DNA from: JBHIAG01 sp046758465
GTDB lineage: Bacteria; Acidobacteriota; Terriglobia; Acidiferrales; 2-02-FULL-67-57
Length of the DNA stretch: 10,116 nt
Assembly: GCA_046758465.1 (NCBI GenBank)
Contig: JBHIAG010000080.1
Location: 1 to 10,116 of the forward strand
Reading direction: 5' to 3'
The notes under the pieces were generated by a model. The model was given only the letters and a program-made list of their open reading frames with translations. It was not told the origin of the DNA and did not search any database. Shown here one piece after another: positions 1-7,045 of the stretch (the stretch's first letter is position 1; each line of letters begins with the position of its first letter). The translations under genes were made by a program, and so were the position numbers.

Positions 1-1424
1 GTGTCCTCGACAATAATACCACGCTCGGCCAGCTCTTGGCGAATCTGGTCGGCGCGGGCGAAGTCGCGCCGGGCCCGTGCCTGGGCGCGCGCTTCCAGCC
101 TCTTTTCCACCTCAGCATCGCTCAGGGCATCGGGGCCCACCGGGACCGGCACGAGCACGCCCAGCTTGTCCTTGAGAGCCGCCAGCTTCTGGTAGTCGTC
201 GTCGGCCAGCACGGCAAAGACGCGGTCGAAGCGCTCGAGCAGGGCTTCCGTAGCCGGGGCCGCCTGGCGAGGAAACTCGCCCCGGTCCATGGCGGTGTGG
301 GCATCGCGCACCAGGTTGAAGATGGCGGCCAGAGCCTCGGCGGTGTTGAGGTCGTCGTCCAACGCTGCGTCGAACTCGCTCGCCGCCTGGGCGACCCGCT
401 CCGCGATGGAGTCCGGCCGGCCGGGGGGGAATTTTTCGCTGCGGAGACGCAATTGGAAGTTGCGCAGGCGGTCAACCGACTGGGCTGCCTGGCGCAGCCC
501 GTCGGCGGTGAAGTTCAGTTGCGTGCGGTGGAGCACGGAGGCGAGCAAGTAGCGGATGGCGGAGGGCTTGTGGCCGCGGGCCAAGAGGTCGCGCAGGGTG
601 AAGAAATTCCCTTTCGACTTCGCCATGCGCTCGCCTTCGACCAGCAGATGCTCGCAGTGCAGCCAGTAGCGCACGAAGGGCTTGCCGGTGGCCGCTTCGC
701 TCTGGGCGATTTCGTTTTCGTGGTGGGGAAAGATGAGATCCACCCCGCCGGTGTGGATGTCAAAGCTCTCCCCCAGGTATTTCATCGCCATCGCCGAGCA
801 TTCGATGTGCCAGCCGGGGCGGCCCCGGCCCACGGGCGTCTCCCAGGAGGGTTCGCCGGGCTTGGCCGCCTTCCAGAGCGCGAAGTCGCGCGGATCGCTC
901 TTCTCGTACTCCTCCACGTCCACGCGCGCCCCCGGCTGGATGCCGCTCAGGTCGATCTTGGCCAGGCGGCCGTAGGCGGGGAACTGCCGGATGCGGAAGT
1001 AGAGCGAGCCGTCACCGCGGTAGGCAAAGCCCTTCTCGAGCAGCCGGGCCACCAGCGCCGCCATGTCGGGGATGTGCTCGGTGGCTCGGCAGACAATCTC
1101 CGGCCGCTCCAGGTTCAGCAGTTGCGCGTCCCCCCAGAAGGCCTGGTTGTACTTGTCGGTGTACTCCCGGAGGCTGGTGCGGGCGGCGGCGGCGTTGGCG
1201 ATGGTCTTGTCATCCACATCGGTAATATTCATCACGTGTCGCAGCTCGTAGCCGCGCAGACGCAACAGGCGGCGGAGAATGTCCTGGAAGACGAAGGTGC
1301 GGAAGTTGCCAATGTGGGCATAGTCATAGACCGTAGGGCCGCAGGTGTACATCCGCACCCGCCCCGGCTCCCGGGGCTGGAACTCCTCCACCTGACCACT
1401 GAGCGTGTTGTAGAAGCGCAACAT
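1..1424 (-). CDS. cysS: Cysteinyl-tRNA synthetase, C-terminal end cut by the window edge
   Basis: Cytoplasmic class I aminoacyl-tRNA synthetase that charges tRNA-Cys with cysteine using ATP. I translated the minus strand from the ATG at 1424-1422; 474 complete codons are present, ending in GIIVED, so only about ten to twenty residues are missing. Visible signatures are YTCGPTVYDYAHIGN with the HIGH-type motif HIGN at residues 37-40, the putative zinc ligands C28, C209, H234 and E238 (WHIECS and FPHHENE), which fall at the numbering I recall for the E. coli enzyme, and a KMSKS-type loop reading RMAKSKGN at 266-273. The DALR-type helical domain follows from about residue 290. An in-frame TGA lies six codons upstream of the ATG and no other start codon lies between, so the start is well supported; the Shine-Dalgarno is only a weak GGGAA. 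The gene is divergent from smc and has its own promoter. Identification is near certain. Confidence 0.97.
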   Translation of the reverse strand, partial: MLRFYNTLSGQVEEFQPREPGRVRMYTCGPTVYDYAHIGNFRTFVFQDILRRLLRLRGYELRHVMNITDVDDKTIANAAAARTSLREYTDKYNQAFWGDAQLLNLERPEIVCRATEHIPDMAALVARLLEKGFAYRGDGSLYFRIRQFPAYGRLAKIDLSGIQPGARVDVEEYEKSDPRDFALWKAAKPGEPSWETPVGRGRPGWHIECSAMAMKYLGESFDIHTGGVDLIFPHHENEIAQSEAATGKPFVRYWLHCEHLLVEGERMAKSKGNFFTLRDLLARGHKPSAIRYLLASVLHRTQLNFTADGLRQAAQSVDRLRNFQLRLRSEKFPPGRPDSIAERVAQAASEFDAALDDDLNTAEALAAIFNLVRDAHTAMDRGEFPRQAAPATEALLERFDRVFAVLADDDYQKLAALKDKLGVLVPVPVGPDALSDAEVEKRLEARAQARARRDFARADQIRQELAERGIIVED

Positions 1425-1458
1425 CCAGTACAGTTCCCGTCGTCAAGCCAAACAGCAA

Positions 1459-1488
1459 ATTGTAGTGGCGGGTGCGGTGAAGCGTCAA
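1459..1488 (-). promoter_or_regulatory. Sigma70-type promoter of cysS
   Basis: On the minus strand TTGACG (1488-1483) is followed after 18 nt by TACAAT (1464-1459). Both hexamers match the housekeeping consensus at five of six positions. Transcription would start near 1452 and give a leader of roughly 28 nt before the cysS ATG. Predicted from sequence only. Confidence 0.7.
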
Positions 1489-1728
1489 GAAACCCCTTCT
1501 CTGCCTAGTGTGGTCAGGTGAGAAGAGGGGCTGAAAACGCCGCGGAAATTTCCCTGGCCTCCCCCGGGGGCGACAAGAAGTTTTTGCTTGACTCTTTACA
1601 AGCCGCGTTTCTTCGTGGTAGGTTTAGCCTCCGCAGCCGCAGCGCTTTGGGCGGCACAACTTTTGGGCGAACCGCCAAACGTTCTCAGGGATAGTCCTCC
1701 CGCTTCTCGACTCAACCCGGAAGGTGTG

Positions 1729-1735
1729 AAGGAGG
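1729..1735 (+). promoter_or_regulatory. Ribosome binding site that fixes the smc start
   Basis: AAGGAGG is a near-perfect Shine-Dalgarno sequence followed by a 5-nt spacer and GTG at 1741. The protein from this GTG begins MLRLRKVELFGFKSF, the expected SMC N-terminus. The in-frame alternatives, TTG at 1588 and GTG at 1726, lack a comparable site and would add residues the family does not have. Confidence 0.85.
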
Positions 1736-1740
1736 CGCCA

Positions 1741-4700
1741 GTGCTGCGCTTACGCAAGGTCGAGCTATTCGGCTTCAAGTCGTTTGCGGAGCGCACCCGC
1801 ATCGTCTTCAACGGCACCGGCGTCGCCGCCGTGGTGGGGCCGAACGGCTGCGGAAAATCGAACATCGCCGACGCCATCCTCTGGGTGCTGGGTGAGCAGA
1901 GCGCCAAGACGCTGCGCAGCGGCCGCATGGCCGACTGCATCTTCAACGGCACCGCCAGCCGGCCCCCGACCAATCTGGCGGAGGTAAGCCTCACGCTGCT
2001 CGATCCGCAAGCGCTGCAGCCGGCGGAGGCGCCCGCGCCGCCGTCCGAGGAAGGCCCCGAGACCCCCACCGCCGCGGAAAAGAAATCCGCTCCAGCGCGC
2101 AAGAATCGCCTGAACCTGAAGATGCTGCCGGGGGAGGTGCTGGTCACCCGGCGCCTCTACCGCGACGGCACCAGCGAGTACTACCTCAACGGCGAACTGT
2201 GCCGCCTGCGCGACATCCAGGAACTCTTTATGGGCACCGGCCTGGGCCCGGAGTCCTACGCCATCATCGAGCAGGGCCGGGTGGGCCAGATTCTTTCCTC
2301 GCGACCGTCGGATCGCCGCGCGCTGCTGGAGGAGGCGGCCGGGGTCACCAAGTACAAAACCAAGCGCCGCCTGGCGGAGGCCAAGCTGGCCTCGGCCCAG
2401 CAGAACCTGGCGCGGGTCAACGACATCTTGGACGAAGTCTCCCGCCAGCTCAACTCCCTCAAACGCCAGGCGAGCCGGGCGCGCCGCTACCAGGAACTCA
2501 AGAGCGAAGCCACCGCCCTGCGCCGCCAACTGCTCGCCACGCAGTTCGATCGAATCGCTGCTGCCCAAGCTGAACTGGCCGCACAACTCGAGGCCAACGC
2601 GGCCGAGTCGAGCCAGCTCTCCGCCGCCTTGGCCGCACTCGAACAACAGCACACCGCCGCGCAGACCCGCCAGTACGAACTCGAGGCCAGCTTGCGCCAC
2701 GAACAGAATCGCGCCGGCCAGATGCTTCTCCAGCTGGAGCGGGCCCGGACGCAACTGGCCGATACCCGTCGGCAACAGGAAGAGGTCGAACAGCGCCTCC
2801 GCGCCCTGGTGGGCGAGCAGCAGACGCTGGACGAACAAACCGCTGCCATCGCCGCCCGCCGCGAACAAATCCGCATCGCCATCGAACAACTGGAAGGAGA
2901 ACGCGCCAGCACCGCCGAGGCGCTCGAGCGCCTGGCCGCTGAGACGGAAAACCGGCGCCAGCAGATTGCGGCCCTGGAGGCGGAGCAGCAAGAACGGCAA
3001 GAGCAACAGGCCGCCGGCGCGAACCGCCTCGCCCTGCTGCGCGCCGAAGCCGCCCGCTTGGAGCAAGTCGCCGCCTCTGCGAGCGAACAGCTTCGCCGCC
3101 TGGAGAGCGAAAGCGAAGAGGTCCGCCAGGAGCGGGCGCGCATCGCCGCGGACGAGGAACGCCGCCAAGCGGCACTCGCCCGGGCCCGCGATCAACGGGC
3201 GCGTGCCCAGGAAAACGTTACCACCGCCCAGCAAACCCTGGCGCGCTGCCGGCAAGAGTATGAGGCGGAACGGGGGCGCATCAAAGAGCTGCGCCAATCC
3301 TTGGCCACCGCAAGGGCCCAGCAGCAAGTCCTGCGCGAGCTGGTCACGCAGCGCGCCGCCCTGGCCGAGCCCGTGCAGAAGCTGCTGCTCGGCGCCGGCG
3401 GCAGCTCCGCCGGGGTGGAATTCCGCGCCGTGGGTGTGGTCGCCGATTTTGCTGAATTCGAGTCCGACTACGCCCCGCTGCTGGAAGACTACCTCCACGA
3501 CGAACTGGAATACGTGGTGGTGGAAACCTACGACGCCGCACGCACCGGGGTGTCGCTGTTGCGTGAGCGGATGGCGGGCCGCGCCACTTTCCTGGTGGAC
3601 TCCTTCGGCCGCCGCCCTCCGACACTGGAGGAGCCGCCGGCGGGCGCTCCGCAGGGACGCGGAGTAATCGCCCCGCTGACTGATCTGGTGCGGATGAACG
3701 GCCCCCTGGGCAGCGAAGCCAAGCGCGTCCTGCCCAAGCTGGGACGAACCTATCTGGTCCAATCGGCTGGCACGGCCGAAGAGCTGGCCCGAGACTACCC
3801 GCAGTTTTTCTTCCTGGCGAGGGATGGTACCTGCTACCACGGCCGCCTGGTCAGCGGCGGGGTGCGCAACGGGCACGGCGCCCATTCCTTGCAGCGCGAC
3901 CTGGAGCAAGCCGCCCAGCGGCGCACCGAAATCGAGCCCGTGGCGGGCGCGGCCGAAGCCGCTCTGGGCACGCTTGAAGCCCGCCGACGCGAACTCGAAG
4001 CCGCCCTCGATGCGGCCCGCCGAGCCCTCTTCGCCGAGGAAAAGAACCTGCTCCAACTCGAACACGAGCGCGAAACCCTGGCGGCGGAAGGCGCTCGGCA
4101 AGAAAACGAGGAAGCGCGTGCGGCCGAGGAGCAAGCCGCCTGCCGGCGTCAGCAGAGCACTGCGGCCGAACGCCTCACCGCCCTGCGCCACGAACTCAGT
4201 CACGGGGAGCAGGAACTGGCAGCTTTGGAAGAAGCCCTGAAGATCCAGCAGCAAGCCCTCCAGCAGGGGCGCCAGCAGGCCGAGGCCGCCTCCACGCACC
4301 TGGCCGACTGGCGCGCGCAGCACGCCGCCCTCGAAGAACGCCTGGCGGGGACCCGGCTGGAGCAAACCCGCCTGGAAGAAAACGCCACCCAACTGGCCGC
4401 CCAGCAACAGCAGCAGAAAGGGCTCGAAACCCGCTTGCAAGTCGAGCAAGAACGACTGGCGCAGGAACGGATCGCCCGGGAGGCCGAGCGGGAGCACAGC
4501 CACCAGGAGAAGAACGCGCAGGAGGCGCGCTGCCAGCAATGCGAAACCGAGCTAACTGAATTGCGCCAGAGCCTGGTGGAGGGCGAAGCTGCCCTGCGCC
4601 GCCACCGCGACGAGCTCAATGCCCTGCGCGAGCACCGCCACGCCTTCGAAGTCGAGCGGGCGCGCGACGAGGCCGAGCGCCAGCACCTGGAACTAGCGGC

Positions 4701-5442
4701 CCAGAGCGAGTTCGGGCTGACCGCCGCCGAACTCAGCCGCCAGGTCGCCGCCCCCCCTCTGCCGGACGAGGCGCTGGCTGCCGCCGAGGCCCGCTACGGC
4801 GAACTGAAGCAAAGGCTCGACCACATCGGGCCCATCAACATGATGGCGCTCGAAGAGTTCCAAGAGTCCGAGCAGCGGCACCAGTTTCTCACCCAGCAGC
4901 GCGAAGACCTGCTCGCCTCCATCGCCGACACCACCCGCGCCATCACCGAGATCGACACCGTCTCCCGGCAGCGCTTCGAGCGGGCCTTCACTGTCATCAA
5001 CCAGAACTTCACCGAAGCCTTCCGCACTCTGTTCGGCGGGGGCACGGCCACCCTCCGCCTCACCGACGCCGATCCCGCAAAGCGGGACGCCGACTGCGGC
5101 GTGGAGCTCATCTGTCAGCCGCCGGGCAAGCGCCTGCAAAATGTGCTCTTGCTCTCCGGCGGGGAAAAGGCCCTGGCGGCGCTGGCCTTGCTGATCGCCG
5201 TCTTCCGCTTCCAACCCAGCCCCTTCTGCATCCTCGACGAGGTGGACGCCCCCCTCGACGACACCAACGTGGCCCGCTTCACCCAACTCATCCAGCAGAT
5301 GGCTTCCCACACCCAGTTCATCCTCATCACCCACAACAAGAAGACCATGGAGATTGCCCCAGTCCTCTACGGCATCACCATGCAGGGCGCCGTCTCCCAG
5401 ATCGTCTCCGTGCGCTTCGACGAAGAAGCCCCCGCCGCCTAG
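1741..5442 (+). CDS. smc: Chromosome segregation protein SMC
   Basis: ABC-type ATPase that dimerises through a hinge and, with the kleisin ScpA and ScpB, organises and helps segregate the chromosome. The 1233-residue product has the full SMC architecture. The N-terminal head carries Walker A GPNGCGKS at residues 33-40. A long coiled coil (about 175-540) leads to a hinge at about 541-710, ending in a glycine-rich GRLVSGGVRNGHG. A returning coiled coil (about 711-1040) follows, then the C-terminal head with signature LSGGEKAL (S at 1139) and Walker B CILDEVDAPLDD (D1166, E1167). The Ala/Glu/Gln/Arg-rich composition is normal for the coil. Residues about 89-121 form a Pro/Ala/Glu-rich insert in the N-terminal head, which I recall from acidobacterial SMC proteins. 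The frame is intact throughout. No scpA, scpB or par genes lie nearby. Start chosen from the AAGGAGG site and family N-terminus. Confidence 0.97.
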   Translation: MLRLRKVELFGFKSFAERTRIVFNGTGVAAVVGPNGCGKSNIADAILWVLGEQSAKTLRSGRMADCIFNGTASRPPTNLAEVSLTLLDPQALQPAEAPAPPSEEGPETPTAAEKKSAPARKNRLNLKMLPGEVLVTRRLYRDGTSEYYLNGELCRLRDIQELFMGTGLGPESYAIIEQGRVGQILSSRPSDRRALLEEAAGVTKYKTKRRLAEAKLASAQQNLARVNDILDEVSRQLNSLKRQASRARRYQELKSEATALRRQLLATQFDRIAAAQAELAAQLEANAAESSQLSAALAALEQQHTAAQTRQYELEASLRHEQNRAGQMLLQLERARTQLADTRRQQEEVEQRLRALVGEQQTLDEQTAAIAARREQIRIAIEQLEGERASTAEALERLAAETENRRQQIAALEAEQQERQEQQAAGANRLALLRAEAARLEQVAASASEQLRRLESESEEVRQERARIAADEERRQAALARARDQRARAQENVTTAQQTLARCRQEYEAERGRIKELRQSLATARAQQQVLRELVTQRAALAEPVQKLLLGAGGSSAGVEFRAVGVVADFAEFESDYAPLLEDYLHDELEYVVVETYDAARTGVSLLRERMAGRATFLVDSFGRRPPTLEEPPAGAPQGRGVIAPLTDLVRMNGPLGSEAKRVLPKLGRTYLVQSAGTAEELARDYPQFFFLARDGTCYHGRLVSGGVRNGHGAHSLQRDLEQAAQRRTEIEPVAGAAEAALGTLEARRRELEAALDAARRALFAEEKNLLQLEHERETLAAEGARQENEEARAAEEQAACRRQQSTAAERLTALRHELSHGEQELAALEEALKIQQQALQQGRQQAEAASTHLADWRAQHAALEERLAGTRLEQTRLEENATQLAAQQQQQKGLETRLQVEQERLAQERIAREAEREHSHQEKNAQEARCQQCETELTELRQSLVEGEAALRRHRDELNALREHRHAFEVERARDEAERQHLELAAQSEFGLTAAELSRQVAAPPLPDEALAAAEARYGELKQRLDHIGPINMMALEEFQESEQRHQFLTQQREDLLASIADTTRAITEIDTVSRQRFERAFTVINQNFTEAFRTLFGGGTATLRLTDADPAKRDADCGVELICQPPGKRLQNVLLLSGGEKALAALALLIAVFRFQPSPFCILDEVDAPLDDTNVARFTQLIQQMASHTQFILITHNKKTMEIAPVLYGITMQGAVSQIVSVRFDEEAPAA

Positions 5443-5461
5443 ACAGCTCTCCCCAACTCAA

Positions 5462-5482
5462 TTTTCTGTTTTCTGTCTTCTG
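5462..5482 (+). repeat. Three tandem pyrimidine-rich heptamers
   Basis: TTTTCTG, TTTTCTG and TCTTCTG follow each other with no spacer, then the tract degenerates into further CTTTT-type units up to about 5507. It sits just after smc and directly upstream of the purC promoter. No stem precedes it, so it is not a classic intrinsic terminator for smc; a Rho-related or promoter-proximal role would be speculation. Confidence 0.6.
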
Positions 5483-5508
5483 CTTTTTACTTTCGCTTTT
5501 CCTTTCCG

Positions 5509-5536
5509 TTGACTTTCCCCCGCCCCTGACTAGAAT
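5509..5536 (+). promoter_or_regulatory. Sigma70-type promoter of purC
   Basis: TTGACT (5509-5514) and TAGAAT (5531-5536) are separated by 16 nt; each matches consensus at five of six positions. The predicted start near 5543 leaves a leader of about 15 nt before the GTG at 5558, which just accommodates the Shine-Dalgarno AAGGA at 5548-5552. No PurR-like operator or riboswitch fits in so short a leader. Confidence 0.7.
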
Positions 5537-5557
5537 TCTCTCGCTCCAAGGACACCG

Positions 5558-6460
5558 GTGGGGTTAGCACTGCACTCTCCGCTTCGGGAAACGCACTTGC
5601 CCGGCGGCAAGCTCTTTGCCCGTGGCAAGGTGCGCGACCTCTACCAGGTCAACGACCGGCTGTTGATTGTCGCCACCGATCGCATTTCCGCCTTCGATTG
5701 CGTTCTCGCCTCAGCCATTCCCGACAAGGGGCGGGTGCTGACCCAGCTTTCGGTCTTTTGGTTCAAATTTTTGCGCGAAGTGGTGCCCACCCACTTCATC
5801 ACCTCCACCCTGGAGGACTATCCCGAGGAGCTGCGCCCCCACCGGGAGCAGCTCGCAGGGCGCTCGATGCTAGTCCATCGCACCCAGCCGCTACCCATCG
5901 AATGTGTGGCCCGCGGCTACCTGGCGGGCTCCGCGTGGAAGGATTATCAAGAGACCGGCGGCATCTGCGGGATCAAGCTGCCGGCGGGCCGGCGCGAGTC
6001 CGATGCTCTGCCCGAGCCGATTTTTACCCCGGCCACCAAGGCCGCGAGCGGGCACGATGTCAATATCACTTTTGACGAAATGGTCCGGCGGGTGGGCGGC
6101 CCCGTGGCCGAACAGTTGCGCACACTCACGCTGCGCCTCTACCGGCGCGCGGCCGACTCCGCCCGCACCCGCGGGCTGATTATCGCCGACACCAAGCTCG
6201 AATTCGGCACTCGGGGCGAGGAGCTGTTACTGATTGACGAAGTGCTGACCCCCGATTCCTCGCGCTTCTGGGCGCTGGACACCTACCGACCCGGCCAGCC
6301 CCAACCGGCTTTCGACAAGCAATTCGTGCGCGACTACCTGGAGCAGAGCGGCTGGAACAAGCAACCGCCGGCACCGGCGCTGCCGCCGGAGGTGATCGCA
6401 GCCACCCGAGAACGCTATCTGGAAGCCTACCGACGATTGACAGGGGAGGAACTCGGCTAA
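5558..6460 (+). CDS. purC: Phosphoribosylaminoimidazole-succinocarboxamide synthase
   Basis: Cytosolic enzyme of de novo purine synthesis; it joins CAIR and L-aspartate with ATP to make SAICAR. The 300-residue product carries the expected landmarks in order: GKVRDLY at 23-29, ATDRISAFD at 39-47, the first SAICAR synthetase signature LPIECVARGYLAGSAWKDY at 112-130, TPATKA..GHDVNITFDEM at 157-175, and the second signature IADTKLEFG at 209-217 followed by LIDEVLTPDSSRFW. It is of the longer, about 300-residue type rather than the short 235-240-residue enterobacterial type. It starts with GTG behind AAGGA at a 5-nt spacing. It has its own promoter and is not clustered with other pur genes here; the small Fis-type gene follows 67 nt downstream. 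Confidence 0.97.
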   Translation: MGLALHSPLRETHLPGGKLFARGKVRDLYQVNDRLLIVATDRISAFDCVLASAIPDKGRVLTQLSVFWFKFLREVVPTHFITSTLEDYPEELRPHREQLAGRSMLVHRTQPLPIECVARGYLAGSAWKDYQETGGICGIKLPAGRRESDALPEPIFTPATKAASGHDVNITFDEMVRRVGGPVAEQLRTLTLRLYRRAADSARTRGLIIADTKLEFGTRGEELLLIDEVLTPDSSRFWALDTYRPGQPQPAFDKQFVRDYLEQSGWNKQPPAPALPPEVIAATRERYLEAYRRLTGEELG

Positions 6461-6490
6461 GCGGCGGCCGGGCAGAAGCCCCAACGCCGC
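6461..6490 (+). terminator. Nested hairpin right after purC, possible weak terminator
   Basis: GCGGCG (6461-6466) pairs with CGCCGC (6485-6490), and inside it GGGC (6470-6473) pairs with GCCC (6478-6481) around an AGAA loop. The structure begins on the first base after the purC stop codon. The downstream sequence is only moderately T-rich (CTTCTTAG), so full termination is doubtful; it could be partial termination or 3'-end stabilisation between purC and the next gene. Confidence 0.35.
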
Positions 6491-6527
6491 CCGCTCCGCT
6501 TCTTAGACTCGGGGGGGGAGGGGAATC

Positions 6528-6746
6528 GTGAAAGACCAATTGGAGGCGCTCATCCATCAGTTGGTCGACCGCGGCATTCTCTTTGGCGAAGCGGTGGCCG
6601 AATTTGAAAAGCGCTTCATCAAGGAAGTTCTCGACAACCACCAGGGAAATCAGTCCCGCGCCGCCCGCGCCCTGGGCATTCACCGCAATACCCTGAGCCG
6701 CAAAATCGAACTCTACAAGCTCGATCAGAAGCCCCGCCGCCACTAG
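6528..6746 (+). CDS. Small Fis-type (HTH_8) DNA-binding protein
   Basis: A 72-residue protein that is essentially one Fis-type helix-turn-helix unit. Residues 1-40 form the N-terminal helices (LIHQLVDRGILFGEAVAEFEKRF), and the helix-turn-helix is at about 41-65 (QSRAARALGIHRNTLSRKI followed by ELYKL), the pattern found at the C-terminus of NtrC-type activators and in Fis. No receiver or AAA+ domain is present and the start is firm (GTG with GGAGG six bases upstream), so this is a stand-alone small protein, not a truncated activator. Acting as a nucleoid-associated protein or local regulator is inferred from the family; the targets are unknown. It may be read through from purC, 67 nt upstream; I see no separate promoter. 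Confidence 0.88.
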   Translation: MKDQLEALIHQLVDRGILFGEAVAEFEKRFIKEVLDNHQGNQSRAARALGIHRNTLSRKIELYKLDQKPRRH

Positions 6747-6917
6747 CCTCGAACCAGCTCTTCCCGCCAGCCGCTGGGCGCTCGGCTCACGCCGCTCCAA
6801 ACGCACTCGTTCGGCCCTGCAACTACTGCCGCTGGCAGCCAAGAGCGGGAGCCCGTGGCCTGAATGAGGAGATTAGGCGAGCCTTACTTTTCTCTGGTTC
6901 AGCCCAACGGCTTCCTT

Positions 6918-6939
6918 GCCCCGAGCCGAGTCGAGGGGC
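6918..6939. repeat. REP-like imperfect palindrome
   Basis: GCCCC (6918-6922) and GGGGC (6935-6939) form a stem around GAGCCGAGTCGA. The minus-strand reading CCCTCGACTCGGCTCGGGG resembles a dispersed intergenic repeat I recall from several bacterial phyla, with the core CTCGACT.GGCTC. Only one copy is in this window, so its repetitive nature rests on recall. Confidence 0.4.
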
Positions 6940-6953
6940 GCCGCGGGGAGCCC

Positions 6954-6967
6954 CCGGCAGAAGCCGG
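6954..6967. repeat. Hairpin CCGGC-AGAA-GCCGG
   Basis: A perfect 5-bp stem with a four-base AGAA loop. Its core GGCAGAAGCC also occurs at 6471-6480 in the hairpin after purC, so the same ten bases flank the Fis-type gene on both sides. No function can be assigned. Confidence 0.4.
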
Positions 6968-7045
6968 TGGTCTGAACGGGTGCGGTCGGGTAGAGGGGGA
7001 GGTGCAAAAAGAATTTGATGTGTGACCCGGGCGGGAGCAGCTCCC

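Larger units (their letters stand above)
1425..1740. other. Divergent spacer between cysS and smc
   Basis: This 316-nt spacer separates two divergent housekeeping genes. It holds the cysS promoter, two perfect 10-bp palindromes (GGAAATTTCC at 1544-1553 and CCCCCGGGGG at 1561-1570), and a possible hairpin TTTGGGCGG (1646-1654) with CCGCCAAA (1672-1679), one G bulged, in the smc leader. No clear smc promoter is visible: TTGACT at 1588 has no -10 box at the right distance, and TTTACA (1595-1600) with TAGGTT (1619-1624) at 18 nt has a poor -10. The plus frame is open from a TTG at 1588 into smc, but I read that as a chance extension. Confidence 0.6.
6747..7045. other. Convergent spacer with hairpins, no convincing gene
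   Basis: This 299-nt stretch lies between the 3' ends of the Fis-type gene and the exported TPR-type gene. It contains a GCCCC/GGGGC palindrome (6918-6939), a CCGGC-AGAA-GCCGG hairpin (6954-6967) and a short GGGAG-CAG-CTCCC hairpin just beyond the stop of the minus-strand gene. A 53-codon open frame at 6864-7025 has no ribosome binding site and encodes the palindrome, so I do not call it. No strong intrinsic terminator with a T-run immediately after a stem is seen on either strand. Confidence 0.55.

Noticed and set aside
36..1508. A 490-codon plus-strand open frame opposite cysS
   Set aside because: It is the antisense of a clearly recognisable CysS and arises from high-GC codon bias; it has no family motifs.
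1588..1593. TTGACT as a -35 box for smc
   Set aside because: At 16-18 nt downstream the sequence is CTTCGT or close to it, with no resemblance to a -10 box.
1765..4539. A 924-codon minus-strand open frame opposite smc
   Set aside because: The smc coding strand is unambiguous (Walker A, hinge, signature, Walker B). The Leu/Gly-rich antisense product mirrors the Gln/Glu/Ala-rich coiled coil.
7029..7041. GGGAG-CAG-CTCCC as an intrinsic terminator of the minus-strand gene
   Set aside because: The stem is short and the nearest T-run on that strand is about 20 nt further on, too far for a standard intrinsic terminator.
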